A DNA stretch of 64,000 nt from CALKZN01 sp050633585 (GTDB taxonomy: Bacteria > Pseudomonadota > Gammaproteobacteria > Arenicellales > Arenicellaceae), in contig JBOEGT010000015.1 of the NCBI GenBank assembly GCA_050633585.1, forward strand, positions 30,088 through 94,087, given 5' to 3'. A program made the position numbers and the translations under genes. The notes under the pieces were generated by a model, which was given only the letters and a program-made list of their open reading frames with translations, was not told where the DNA came from and ran no database searches. This document shows positions 17,125-25,125 of the stretch, one piece after another. Position 1 is the stretch's first letter. Every line of letters begins with the position of its first letter.

Positions 17125-17577
17125 ATGTTGGAAGCATTAACTGTTTGGCACTGGCTCAGTATTGCAGGTGTTTTGCTAATTGCAGAGCTATTGCTAGGAG
17201 CGGAATTTTTGTTGTGGTTGGCTTTTCCTGCGGTAATGTCTGCAGGCGTTGCTTATATTGCACCTGGAATGGATTGGAGGCTTCAAGTGCTCCTTTATAT
17301 TGTTTTTTCAATTGTGTCATTGCTTGTTTGGAATAAGTACTATCGTGGTCGAATGCTTAAAAAAACGGATCAGCCACATTTAAATCAGCGCCAAAACCAA
17401 TTTGTTGGTAGAAGCTTTACCTTGGTCGATATCTTGGATAATGCGGAAGGGAAAATTGTTGTAGATGATTCACAGTGGCGAGTGCGGATTTCAGGCGAAT
17501 TCCAAAAGGCTAAAAAAGGCGATCAAGTCAAAGTTGTTGATGTCGACGGAATGATTTTGTTGGTGGAGCTTGTTTGA
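17125..17577 (+). CDS. NfeD family membrane protein
   Basis: A 150-residue protein from ATG 17125, placed 7 bp after a strong GGAGGTG Shine-Dalgarno; an upstream GTG at 17113 is in frame but overlaps that site. Two or three membrane helices occupy about residues 8-75, followed by an OB-fold domain (about 90-150, with GRSFTLVDILDNAEGKIVVD). NfeD proteins work with stomatin-like partners in membrane quality control. It is the short form without a ClpP-like protease domain. A terminator follows. Confidence 0.9.
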   Translation: MLEALTVWHWLSIAGVLLIAELLLGAEFLLWLAFPAVMSAGVAYIAPGMDWRLQVLLYIVFSIVSLLVWNKYYRGRMLKKTDQPHLNQRQNQFVGRSFTLVDILDNAEGKIVVDDSQWRVRISGEFQKAKKGDQVKVVDVDGMILLVELV

Positions 17578-17630
17578 TGATTTTTTCTTGCTAGATCTCT
17601 TCTTTGCTAGAGGAGTTAGGTTATCAATAA

Positions 17631-17658
17631 AAAACGCTGGCATTGCTGGCGTTTTTTT
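17631..17658 (+). terminator. Rho-independent terminator after nfeD
   Basis: A stem CGCTGGC/GCTGGCG (seven pairs, two of them G-U), with loop ATT, is flanked by A-runs and followed by eight T. Because of the G-U pairs it is stable only in the plus-strand transcript. Confidence 0.75.
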
Positions 17659-17767
17659 TATGCTTTTGTCCACGTGAGCACAGAAATTTGATAATATTCG
17701 GCCAAATTAATCTATCTAGGACTGTCGCGTTTTTCTTGAAAGGTTCGCGAAGTTATATGAGGTAATC

Positions 17768-19222
17768 ATGGGCCGTAAAGTTAGTCAGCAACATCTTAAT
17801 GAATGGAACGATCTGCAAACATTAGCAGAAAAAATGATCCCGCTAGTGGGTGAGTTGTACCGTAAAAAGGAAGTCGTTTTAAAAGTGTTTGGTCGGAAAC
17901 TGATGACATCATCAACGACAGATATTATTAAGGCGCATCGCTTTGGGCGATTGTTGAAAGGCTCTGCATTGGATATGCATCAAAGCTTTGAGATGATGGA
18001 ACTTATCTCGAAAATGCAGTTGACTCCATGCCGAGTTGATTTAGGGGCTTTGTGCCATGATTATCTTGAAAATCATAAAAGTCTCTCCATGGAAGAGTTT
18101 TTGAACAAGGAGCTTGCGCCAAGTATTACGCTGGAGAAAATTGCTCAACAAGATTCTCGTGATATTGTTTTGTATGGCTTTGGGCGTATTGGCCGTATCA
18201 TGACGCGTTTGCTGATTGATCGAACGGGCTCTGGTATGAAAATGCGTCTACGTGGCGTTGTCGTCAGAGCCAAGGGCGATTTTGAGGCGGATTTAGAAAA
18301 GCGTGCCAGTTTGTTGCGACGTGATTCAGTGCATGGCGAGTTTAAAGGGTCCATTAAAATTGATCGTGAGAATTTGGCCTTAATTGTCAATGGCGCATAT
18401 ATTCAATTTATTTACGCGAATTCACCGGATAGTATTGATTATACGCAATATGGCATTAAAGACGCTTTAGTCGTAGATAATACCGGGATATGGACAGATG
18501 AGCAGTCACTAGGTCAACACTTGAAATCCAGAGGGGTTGCAAAGGTGCTGTTGACAGCTCCAGCGAAAGGCGATATTCCAAATATTGTATACGGTGTGAA
18601 CTGTGACAAAATTGACACTGACGATAAAATTATTTGTGCGGCATCCTGTACAACTAATGCGATTGTGCCTGTGTTAAAAGTGATGGATGACAATTTTGGT
18701 ATTGTGAGTGGCCATATCGAAACCATCCATTCATACACGAATGATCAAAACTTGATTGATAATTATCATGGGAAGGATCGTCGTGGTCGAAGTGCTCCGC
18801 TAAATATGGTGTTGACTTCTACTGGGGCCGCTAAAGCAGTTGCCAAGGTGCTTGGTTCTGAGTTGGGTTCCAAATTGACTGGTAATGCAATTCGAGTGCC
18901 AACGCCAAATGTTTCAATGGCGGTAATGAATTTGAATTTAGACAAGGAAACGACGAAAGAGCAGCTTCAGGAAATGTTTCGTGATATCTCTTATGAGTCG
19001 CCTTTGAGAGATCAAATTGGCTATACATGGTCAACTGAAGTGGTTTCAAGCGATTTGGTTGGTTCCTCTCAGGCTGGCGTGGTAGATGGCGAGGCAATTA
19101 TTGCTGACGGTAAACGCGTTGTTTTGTATGTTTGGTATGATAACGAGGCGGGTTATAGTAATCAGGTGGTTCGAGTAATGCAGGATTATGTTGGGCTTAA
19201 GTGGAAGAAATATCCAGCTTAA
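17768..19222 (+). CDS. Glyceraldehyde-3-phosphate dehydrogenase, long form
   Basis: The GAPDH core begins at about residue 131, with the dinucleotide motif YGFGRIGR (136-143). The catalytic Cys294 (AASCTTN) and its partner His321 (HSYTNDQ) are intact, so oxidative phosphorylation of glyceraldehyde-3-phosphate is expected. About 130 extra N-terminal residues make it 484 long against about 335 usually; a long GAPDH class of this kind exists in pseudomonads. The usual acidic residue after the second strand is replaced by VVRAKGD, so NADP use or relaxed cofactor choice is possible. It is monocistronic, with a strong terminator. Confidence 0.92.
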   Translation: MGRKVSQQHLNEWNDLQTLAEKMIPLVGELYRKKEVVLKVFGRKLMTSSTTDIIKAHRFGRLLKGSALDMHQSFEMMELISKMQLTPCRVDLGALCHDYLENHKSLSMEEFLNKELAPSITLEKIAQQDSRDIVLYGFGRIGRIMTRLLIDRTGSGMKMRLRGVVVRAKGDFEADLEKRASLLRRDSVHGEFKGSIKIDRENLALIVNGAYIQFIYANSPDSIDYTQYGIKDALVVDNTGIWTDEQSLGQHLKSRGVAKVLLTAPAKGDIPNIVYGVNCDKIDTDDKIICAASCTTNAIVPVLKVMDDNFGIVSGHIETIHSYTNDQNLIDNYHGKDRRGRSAPLNMVLTSTGAAKAVAKVLGSELGSKLTGNAIRVPTPNVSMAVMNLNLDKETTKEQLQEMFRDISYESPLRDQIGYTWSTEVVSSDLVGSSQAGVVDGEAIIADGKRVVLYVWYDNEAGYSNQVVRVMQDYVGLKWKKYPA

Positions 19223-19248
19223 GTAGTAAAAGGCAGTACATTACTAAG

Positions 19249-19278
19249 CGCTCAGAGTGGTACTCTGGGCGTTTTTTT
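19249..19278 (+). terminator. Rho-independent terminator after GAPDH gene
   Basis: A ten-pair stem CGCTCAGAGT/ACTCTGGGCG (one G-U), with loop GGT, is followed by seven T. It lies 26 bp after the stop and 22 bp before the end of the convergent protease gene. Confidence 0.85.
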
Positions 19279-19299
19279 GTTTATTTGGTATGTAGTTGA

Positions 19300-20796
19300 T
19301 TACAGTTTTTTTAACGCAGATTCCGTTTTTTGTTGTTCGTCTTTGTATTGAGCTTTGAGTGCTTTGATTTTCTTTTTCTCTAGATTGTTAGGTGCTAGAG
19401 AGAGTGCGTTATCAAGTTGCTTAATTGAGAAGCTTAAATTCCCACGCAAGTAATGATAGTACGCCCTTTCTTGGTAAGACTTGAATAGCAAGCCAAGCTC
19501 TCCGTATGCGCGCGCCATTAATATTCTAGCAAGCGGGTCTTCAGGGTGAGTATTAATAACTTCTGCTAAAACAGGAATAGCAAGCTCGTTGCTCTTGGCG
19601 GTGATTAGAGTGTTGGCGTGATAAATAGCCACTTTATTATAAGAGGTTGGATCGCTTTTTTTGAGTTGTTCGTATCTTCCAGCGGCTGAAGAGTAATTTC
19701 GTCTAGCGACATCTAATTCATTTAAGGCAATAAAGTAATTTAGGTTTTTAGGGTCTGCGTCAATAGCGAGTAATAGTTGCTGTTCTGCGTCTTGATAGCG
19801 ATCTAGTTTTGCCAGTGCTAACCCGTACTTGAAATGGTCACTTGAATCATTAAATGCGCCTTTATTGATGCGATAGTAATTGGCTATTTTTGAAGGTTTT
19901 TCATGAAATTCAACGGCTAAGAATGCTTTGAAATCTTTAAAGGCTTGTGTGTTTGAGCGTGAAGTTTTTGCTGGATATGACTTTGCCCTCAATTCAGTTT
20001 CGCTAATCCGTTCGGAGGTGAGTGGGTGAGTGAGTAGGAATGCTGGAGGGTTTGCGCCAGATAAGTTTTGTCTCCTATCTAAGATTCTTAGGAAATTAGA
20101 TAGTGCTGTTGGATGATAGCCTGCCTTATTGAGTGTGATAATCGCTTTGTTGTCGGCTTCACGCTCAAATCCTCTGGTGTAATTCAGTCTTTTTTGAATA
20201 AGTCCGCCTTGGCTGGCAGCAATTGCGGCTTGAGCTGCTTTGGGATCGCCGCTTGCTACAGCGACTAAGATACTAGCAATGGCAATTGCGCTATCATATT
20301 TGCTGTTTTCAATACCGCGACCACTATGATTTTCAGTGATGTGTGCTATTTCGTGTGCGAGGGTCGCTGCGAGTTGTGGTTCATTTTTGCTGTCGATAAT
20401 TAAGCCCGTGTGTACGACAATATGTCCGCCTGGTACGGCAAATGCGTTGAGACTTTGATCTTCCACAAGATGGAACGTAAACTTTTGGTTCTCATTTTTA
20501 GTTCCGCTTGTAGCAGCGATGACAAGCTTGTTGCCGAGCGTGTTTAGGTAATCTAAAAGGATAGGGTCTTCAACAAACTTCATTTGGGATCGAGCTTGCC
20601 GTATAAAGGCTGCACCAATTTTATCCGCTAACTTGGGAGATAAAATGTTTTCAGCCGTTGAGCCAAGGTCTGGTAGATTGCTGACGGCATTGTTAGCGAC
20701 TGTAAAGGTAGGCGCTATAGTCAGGATTAGGCTTAACACCAAAACCTTGAAGGATTTTTTGAAGATATTCTTGTTTTTTAATGTGCTGTATTTCAA
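19300..20796 (-). CDS. bepA: M48 family metalloprotease with TPR repeats (BepA-like)
   Basis: Periplasmic zinc protease that assists or degrades outer-membrane proteins at the BAM complex. From TTG 20796 it has 498 residues: signal peptide (about 8-34, cut near TVA), M48 domain with zinc motif HEIAH at 148-152 and the FAVPGGHIVVHTGL loop (119-132), and TPR repeats from about 310. No ATG lies near the signal peptide. TTG 20796 or TTG 20802 are the only plausible starts, and longer frames would run into the divergent tusA gene. The start is therefore uncertain; the family is not. Confidence 0.85.
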   Translation of the reverse strand: MKYSTLKNKNIFKKSFKVLVLSLILTIAPTFTVANNAVSNLPDLGSTAENILSPKLADKIGAAFIRQARSQMKFVEDPILLDYLNTLGNKLVIAATSGTKNENQKFTFHLVEDQSLNAFAVPGGHIVVHTGLIIDSKNEPQLAATLAHEIAHITENHSGRGIENSKYDSAIAIASILVAVASGDPKAAQAAIAASQGGLIQKRLNYTRGFEREADNKAIITLNKAGYHPTALSNFLRILDRRQNLSGANPPAFLLTHPLTSERISETELRAKSYPAKTSRSNTQAFKDFKAFLAVEFHEKPSKIANYYRINKGAFNDSSDHFKYGLALAKLDRYQDAEQQLLLAIDADPKNLNYFIALNELDVARRNYSSAAGRYEQLKKSDPTSYNKVAIYHANTLITAKSNELAIPVLAEVINTHPEDPLARILMARAYGELGLLFKSYQERAYYHYLRGNLSFSIKQLDNALSLAPNNLEKKKIKALKAQYKDEQQKTESALKKL

Positions 20797-20968
20797 GGTC
20801 AAGTTTCTGGTATGTGGGTCGATTGTTTTTGGAAAGGAATTTATATAGTGCTTATAACAGAAGAACGTTTGTTTAGATAATTTATCACAGTCATTTATTC
20901 GAGTTAGCCGAATGTTAAAATCGAAATAAACACACTGAAGTTTATTGAAGGTTTGGTAAAATGTGCTC

Positions 20969-21232
20969 ATGAGTGAAGAAAAACTAATATTTGACATTAA
21001 TGAAGATGTTAGAGGAGGACGTTGCCCCCTTCCAATGTTGCGCGCAAAGCGGGCGTTGAGCCAGCTTGATCTAGGGCAAGTTGTTCGTGTGATATCGACG
21101 GATCCCAACTCGCATGATGATTTTATTGCAATGTTAAAGCATGTTCCTCATGAATTGGTGCTTGCCGAAGAGGTGAAATCTTCAATTGAGCATTATGAGA
21201 AAGAGTTTCACTTTTATATTCGTAAGGGGTAA
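20969..21232 (+). CDS. tusA: TusA/SirA family sulfurtransferase
   Basis: An 87-residue sulfur carrier of the TusA fold from ATG 20969 (an in-frame GTG at 20963 is possible). The hallmark RGGRCPLPMLRAKRAL contains the CPxP motif with the persulfide-carrying cysteine at about residue 17. TusA accepts sulfur from a cysteine desulfurase and passes it to TusD of the TusBCD complex for 2-thiolation of tRNA wobble uridine. It heads a cluster with ycgL, tusDC, tusE and a MoeB-like gene, supporting a sulfur-relay role. Confidence 0.88.
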   Translation: MSEEKLIFDINEDVRGGRCPLPMLRAKRALSQLDLGQVVRVISTDPNSHDDFIAMLKHVPHELVLAEEVKSSIEHYEKEFHFYIRKG

Positions 21233-21236
21233 AAGT

Positions 21237-21521
21237 ATGCAAAGTTATATTTATCGATCTGAAAAAAAAATAGATTGTTACCTTTTCTTGCGAAAACAGG
21301 AGAAGGATTTTGAGCTACCAGATGTCGTGAAGAAAGTCGTTGGCGCATTGCATTTTGTTATGGAGATCGATATTACCCCAGATACTAAACTGGCCTTATC
21401 TGAACCTGATAAAGTATTGACTGCTATGGAGGAGCAAGGTTTTTATATTCAAATGCCGCCATCAAAACCGCATCCCGTTGATGAGTTATTTGAGCGCTTG
21501 TTTGATGAAGAAAGTAGCTAA
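21237..21521 (+). CDS. ycgL: YcgL domain protein
   Basis: A 94-residue protein from ATG 21237; a longer frame from 21186 would lie in tusA and is rejected. The family opening MQSYIYRSEKKIDCYLFL and the ending GFYIQMPPSKPHPVDELF fit YcgL (DUF709), a small cytoplasmic gammaproteobacterial protein of unsettled function. It lies 4 bp after tusA and before the tusDC gene, so it is co-transcribed with sulfur-relay genes. Confidence 0.88.
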   Translation: MQSYIYRSEKKIDCYLFLRKQEKDFELPDVVKKVVGALHFVMEIDITPDTKLALSEPDKVLTAMEEQGFYIQMPPSKPHPVDELFERLFDEESS

Positions 21522-21548
21522 CGTTCGCGTATTGCTAATTGGTGGATT

Positions 21549-22250
21549 GTGATTTATACAATTTTGATCACTGCTCATCCAGATGCGTCTGATATAAGCC
21601 ACCAGGCCCTTTCATATTGTGAAGCGTTGGTTGCTAGAGGGGATAGGATTAAACAAGTGTTTTTTATGCATGAGGCCAACTATATTGCTGTCCACCCTTC
21701 TGCACAGCAATGGTCAGCATTTGCCGTGAATCATATGATTGATTTGCAAACGTGTGTCTCGACGGCAGAGCAACAATCTATTCGGGCAAGAGACTATGCG
21801 GCAGGTTTTCAACAAGGAGGATTAAGTGCATTGGCGGATAGTATTCTAAGTACGGATGAAGTGGCTCAGTTTGGTGTGGGTAGCGATGCATTAGCAGTGG
21901 CTCTAAAGTGTGAGCCCGGTATTGAAAAAAAACAGACCATGTTTATTTTTCAATCTTTGCCTGAGGAGTCTTCCGTGAGTGCCGAAGGTGTTGATTTGTT
22001 ATTAGTGCTCAGTGCATTTGAGGCCAATGTTAAGGTGGTTTTTAAGGGAGACGGTATCAATAATATACTTTCTTGTGGTCAACGAAATAAGCCTCGATAC
22101 ACAAAGCGCTTTAAAGCGCTTAAAGATTTTGACGTCAACGACATTTATGTGATTTCCGACAATGATATTGATGCAGAAATTTCATATGATTTATTATCCG
22201 AAGTTCAGTTCAAGCAAATGATGTCGCAATCGCATGTTTTGAGGTTTTGA
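21549..22250 (+). CDS. TusD-TusC fusion protein (DsrE/DsrF-like)
   Basis: A 233-residue protein starting at GTG 21549. Residues 1-118 look like TusD/DsrE: a YTILITAHPD strand, VFFMHEANY, the candidate active cysteine C69 in DLQTCVST, and AGFQQGGLSALADSILSTDEVAQFG. Residues 128-233 look like TusC/DsrF (MFIFQSLPEESS, VFKGDGINNIL, ending SHVLRF). The TusD-like half would take sulfur from TusA and hand it to TusE. The two are separate genes in E. coli, where tusB follows. No tusB is next to this gene, which overlaps tusE by one base. Confidence 0.78.
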   Translation: MIYTILITAHPDASDISHQALSYCEALVARGDRIKQVFFMHEANYIAVHPSAQQWSAFAVNHMIDLQTCVSTAEQQSIRARDYAAGFQQGGLSALADSILSTDEVAQFGVGSDALAVALKCEPGIEKKQTMFIFQSLPEESSVSAEGVDLLLVLSAFEANVKVVFKGDGINNILSCGQRNKPRYTKRFKALKDFDVNDIYVISDNDIDAEISYDLLSEVQFKQMMSQSHVLRF

Positions 22251-22594
22251 TGGATAAAAAATTCGGGTTTCAATGGCAGGGCCAAAACATACGGACAGAT
22301 AAAGAAGGTTTTTTGTTGAATCAGTTTCAATGGGATGAGGATTTAGCGCGTGAGCTTGCGTGTAAAGAGGGTGTTGAACTCAGTGCTATGCATTGGACGT
22401 TGATGCATTATTTGAGGGAATATTATGAGGATTACGACATAGCGCCTCCCATGCGTATTATGGTAAAGATAATGGTTGCGGAACATGGTAAAGACACTAT
22501 TAATAGCCGAGTTTTACACCAACTGTTTCCTGGAGGGCCAGCAAAGCAAGGAAGTCGATTTGCTGGTTTGCCTAAGCCTAAAAACTGTTTATAG
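22250..22594 (+). CDS. tusE: TusE/DsrC family sulfurtransferase
   Basis: A 114-residue protein starting at ATG 22250, which shares its A with the TGA stop of the fusion gene. The DsrC/TusE pattern is clear: DKEGFLLNQFQWDEDLAREL, HWTLMHYLREYYEDYDIAPPMRIMVK, LHQLFPGGPAKQG and the C-terminal LPKPKNCL with the conserved penultimate Cys113. The second DsrC-type cysteine about ten residues earlier is absent, so it is the TusE (tRNA thiolation) rather than the dissimilatory sulfite type. It accepts sulfur from TusBCD and presents it to MnmA. Confidence 0.92.
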   Translation: MDKKFGFQWQGQNIRTDKEGFLLNQFQWDEDLARELACKEGVELSAMHWTLMHYLREYYEDYDIAPPMRIMVKIMVAEHGKDTINSRVLHQLFPGGPAKQGSRFAGLPKPKNCL

Positions 22595-22608
22595 GTTTTG
22601 AGTTGAAG

Positions 22609-23358
22609 ATGAAGCATTTAAGCGACGAAGACTTATTGAGATATAGTCGACAAATATTTTTGCCCAATGTTGATATAGAGGGGCAGGAAAAGTTGTTGAA
22701 TTCGCATGTGTTGATTATGGGAGTTGGCGGCTTGGGCTCTCTGAGTGCTTCGTATTTAGTGGGTGCGGGTGTTGGGCAACTGACTTTGGTTGATGATGAT
22801 GAAGTTGACGTCAGTAACTTGCATAGGCAATTGCTTTTTACCCAGGATGATATTGGTGAATTAAAAGTTGATGTGGCGAAACGCCGTTTATTGGCAATGA
22901 ACGATAATTGTCAAATTCACACGATCAATCGCCGCTTGGATCTTTCAGGGTTGCAGTCAATGCTTGGGAGTGTTGACTTATTGCTTGATGGTACCGATAA
23001 CTTTGCGACGCGTTTATTGGTTAATCAAGCGTGTTTCAATGAAAAGAAACCACTGTTAAGTGCCGCGGTTACCCAGTTTTCGGGGCAATTGTCATTGTTT
23101 GATTATCAGTTGAAAACGCCTTGCTACCAATGCCTCTATCCTAATGTAGATGATGTTGAGAATAATTGTGCAGAAAATGGAATTCTTGGGCCTAGTGCAG
23201 GCTTGATGGCGTCAATGCAGGCATTGCATGCGCTGAAGTTTTTATTAGGCTTTTCAGTGGAAAGTTTGCATAGATTGACGCTGATAGATATGCTTAGTGG
23301 CAGAAACCGAAATATTATGATTCAGGCAGATGAAAATTGTAGTGTCTGTAGTCATTAG
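22609..23358 (+). CDS. MoeB/ThiF/HesA family adenylyltransferase
   Basis: An E1-like enzyme of 249 residues from ATG 22609 (a TTG two codons earlier is in frame). It activates the C-terminal glycine of a ubiquitin-fold sulfur carrier with ATP. Visible are RYSRQIFLP, the nucleotide motif GVGGLGS (about 37-43), VDDDEVDVSNLHRQLLF and two zinc Cys pairs (CYQC, about 171-174, and CSVC near the end). The sequence alone does not separate MoeB from ThiF. No moaD or thiS partner is nearby; the neighbour is the tus cluster, 14 bp upstream. Confidence 0.85.
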   Translation: MKHLSDEDLLRYSRQIFLPNVDIEGQEKLLNSHVLIMGVGGLGSLSASYLVGAGVGQLTLVDDDEVDVSNLHRQLLFTQDDIGELKVDVAKRRLLAMNDNCQIHTINRRLDLSGLQSMLGSVDLLLDGTDNFATRLLVNQACFNEKKPLLSAAVTQFSGQLSLFDYQLKTPCYQCLYPNVDDVENNCAENGILGPSAGLMASMQALHALKFLLGFSVESLHRLTLIDMLSGRNRNIMIQADENCSVCSH

Positions 23359-23437
23359 AGCTGTTATATCATTTCTTTAGCCTAGATAAGTGATAAAGTA
23401 GTTGAGCGAATAAAAAATATAAAAACTGAGTTTAGAT

Positions 23438-24538
23438 ATGGAAGAAAGTGTATCAAATCATATTAAAGCAAGTGCCTTGCTTTCAAAAATCATTAAAGCG
23501 GCTGAGTCGATGGGGGCTTCTGATATCCACCTTCGCTCAGGCAGTGTTATTCGGGTTCGTGTTGATGGCACCATTTGTGATTTATCAGGCTCGCCAGTGA
23601 TGCAGTCAAACCAGTTAATGCCTTTAATGAAAGGTGTGATGGCGCCAGATAAGTTCCAGGAGTTTTTGGATCATAATCAGGTGGATGTGGCTTTTTCATC
23701 CATTGATGGGCCAAGGGTTCGTATTAATATGTTTCGCCAATTGGGTAGAACAGCGGTTGTTATGCGGATAATTGGGAAAGAAATTCTAAATATTGAGCAG
23801 TTAGGGTTGCCGTCTGAGTTATCTACGATAGCTAGTTTAAGGCGAGGCTTGGTTGTTTTTTCTGGAGCAACGGGTTCAGGTAAATCTACGAGTATGGCGG
23901 CTATTTTAAATGATATTAATAAAAGCCGAGCGGAACATATTTTGACTATTGAAGACCCTGTTGAATATGAATTTACCGAAGATAAATGTATTGTTTCTCA
24001 GCGCGAAGTTGGTACGGATGTGCCTGATTTTAAGTTTGCGATTAAAGCGGCGCTTCGTGAAGATCCGGATGTTATTTTAATGGGTGAGATGCGAGATTAT
24101 GAAAGTATCGAGTTCGCTTTAGAGTTGGCTGAGACTGGGCATTTGGTCTTTTCGACATTGCATGCTCCGACAGCTGTGGAGTCAATTTCTCGCATGGTGT
24201 CCAGCTTTCCTCCGGCAGGGCAATCGGCAATGCGTAATAAGTTGGCAAATAATTTGCAAGTCGTCGTTGCTCAGCGTTTAGTGAAAAGAAAAGATAAAGG
24301 GCGTGCAGCCGCATGCGAAGTGATGACGGTTAATGAGCTTGTCAGTGAGATGATTATGGATGCCGACAAAACTCATGAAATCGAAGAGTTGTTGAAAGGT
24401 GAAGATACTATCCAAGGCATGCTGCATTTTGATGAGCACTTACGTCAATTGGTTGATAAGGGAGCTATTTCTTCTGAAGTGGCGCTGGAAAATGCATCGA
24501 GTCGAACTGATCTGGAGTTAAAGTTACAGGGGTTCTAA
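23438..24538 (+). CDS. pilU: PilT/PilU-type twitching motility ATPase
   Basis: A 366-residue cytoplasmic secretion ATPase for type IV pilus retraction. It has an N-terminal PAS-like domain (about 10-110, with ASDIHLRSGS), Walker A GATGSGKST at 143-151, a TIEDPVEYEF aspartate/glutamate box, Walker B DPDVILMGEMRD and a His box TGHLVFSTLHA. The C-terminus (MLHFDEHLRQLVDKGAISSEVAL…DLELKL) lacks the PilT AIRNLIRE motif and looks like PilU. PilU normally depends on PilT, which is not in this window. A long terminator follows. Confidence 0.87.
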   Translation: MEESVSNHIKASALLSKIIKAAESMGASDIHLRSGSVIRVRVDGTICDLSGSPVMQSNQLMPLMKGVMAPDKFQEFLDHNQVDVAFSSIDGPRVRINMFRQLGRTAVVMRIIGKEILNIEQLGLPSELSTIASLRRGLVVFSGATGSGKSTSMAAILNDINKSRAEHILTIEDPVEYEFTEDKCIVSQREVGTDVPDFKFAIKAALREDPDVILMGEMRDYESIEFALELAETGHLVFSTLHAPTAVESISRMVSSFPPAGQSAMRNKLANNLQVVVAQRLVKRKDKGRAAACEVMTVNELVSEMIMDADKTHEIEELLKGEDTIQGMLHFDEHLRQLVDKGAISSEVALENASSRTDLELKLQGF

Positions 24539-24557
24539 GGTGTTTGGTTTGTCTTGG

Positions 24558-24598
24558 TCTCACCAAAAAGGATGGCACTGCCATCCTTTTTGGTGAGA
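24558..24598. terminator. Bidirectional terminator between pilU-like and bcp genes
   Basis: A perfect 19-bp inverted repeat (24558-24576 and 24580-24598) with loop ACT. The core GGATGGC/GCCATCC is flanked by A5 and T5, so it works as a terminator in both directions for the convergent genes. Confidence 0.92.
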
Positions 24599-24616
24599 GT
24601 GTCGGTTGTAAGAGAT

Positions 24617-25078
24617 TTAGCTATTCAACGCATCGAGGACTGCGTCAATATGTCCTTTCACACGAACTTTGCGAAACTCATGGGTTAGCGTGCCATTTTC
24701 ATCGAAAATAAAAGTGCTGCGTTCGATGCCCATGTATTTTTTGCCATACATGTTTTTCTCTTTGATTACATCTAATGCATTGCATAATGTTTCCTCGGGG
24801 TCTGAAATCAGGTCAAAAGCGAAACCGTATTTTTCAATAAAGTTGCTATGTTTTTTTATACTATCTTTAGATACGCCAACAATTTCAGTATTTAATTTTT
24901 GGAATTTGGCGTAGTGTTCCGTAAAGTCTTTTCCTTCTTGAGTGCAGCCAGGAGTGTTGTCTTTGGGGTAAAAGTACATGACGAGTTTCTTGCCTTGATA
25001 GCTACTTAGTTGTAGTGCCTCGTTTTGGGTTGTAGCCACAGTTAGGTTGGGTAGTTTATCTCCAATTGAAAAGCTCAT
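24617..25078 (-). CDS. bcp: Thioredoxin-dependent peroxiredoxin Bcp
   Basis: A 153-residue peroxiredoxin of the BCP/PrxQ class that reduces hydrogen peroxide and organic peroxides. The peroxidatic cysteine lies in YFYPKDNTPGCTQEGKDF (about residue 46). The nearby resolving cysteine found five residues later in many PrxQ proteins is absent (GKDFT instead), so resolution may be intermolecular or use another thiol. It is cytoplasmic, and a HAD hydrolase gene lies 47 bp upstream in the same direction. Confidence 0.93.
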   Translation of the reverse strand: MSFSIGDKLPNLTVATTQNEALQLSSYQGKKLVMYFYPKDNTPGCTQEGKDFTEHYAKFQKLNTEIVGVSKDSIKKHSNFIEKYGFAFDLISDPEETLCNALDVIKEKNMYGKKYMGIERSTFIFDENGTLTHEFRKVRVKGHIDAVLDALNS

Positions 25079-25125
25079 AATAATGTTTCTCGTTAGTGGT
25101 TAAATGAAATGTGGGTGTTACGCCT

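Noticed and set aside
20797..21108. N-terminal extension of the M48 protease to 602 residues
   Set aside because: It would place about 100 unlike residues before a clear signal peptide and overlap the divergent tusA coding region.
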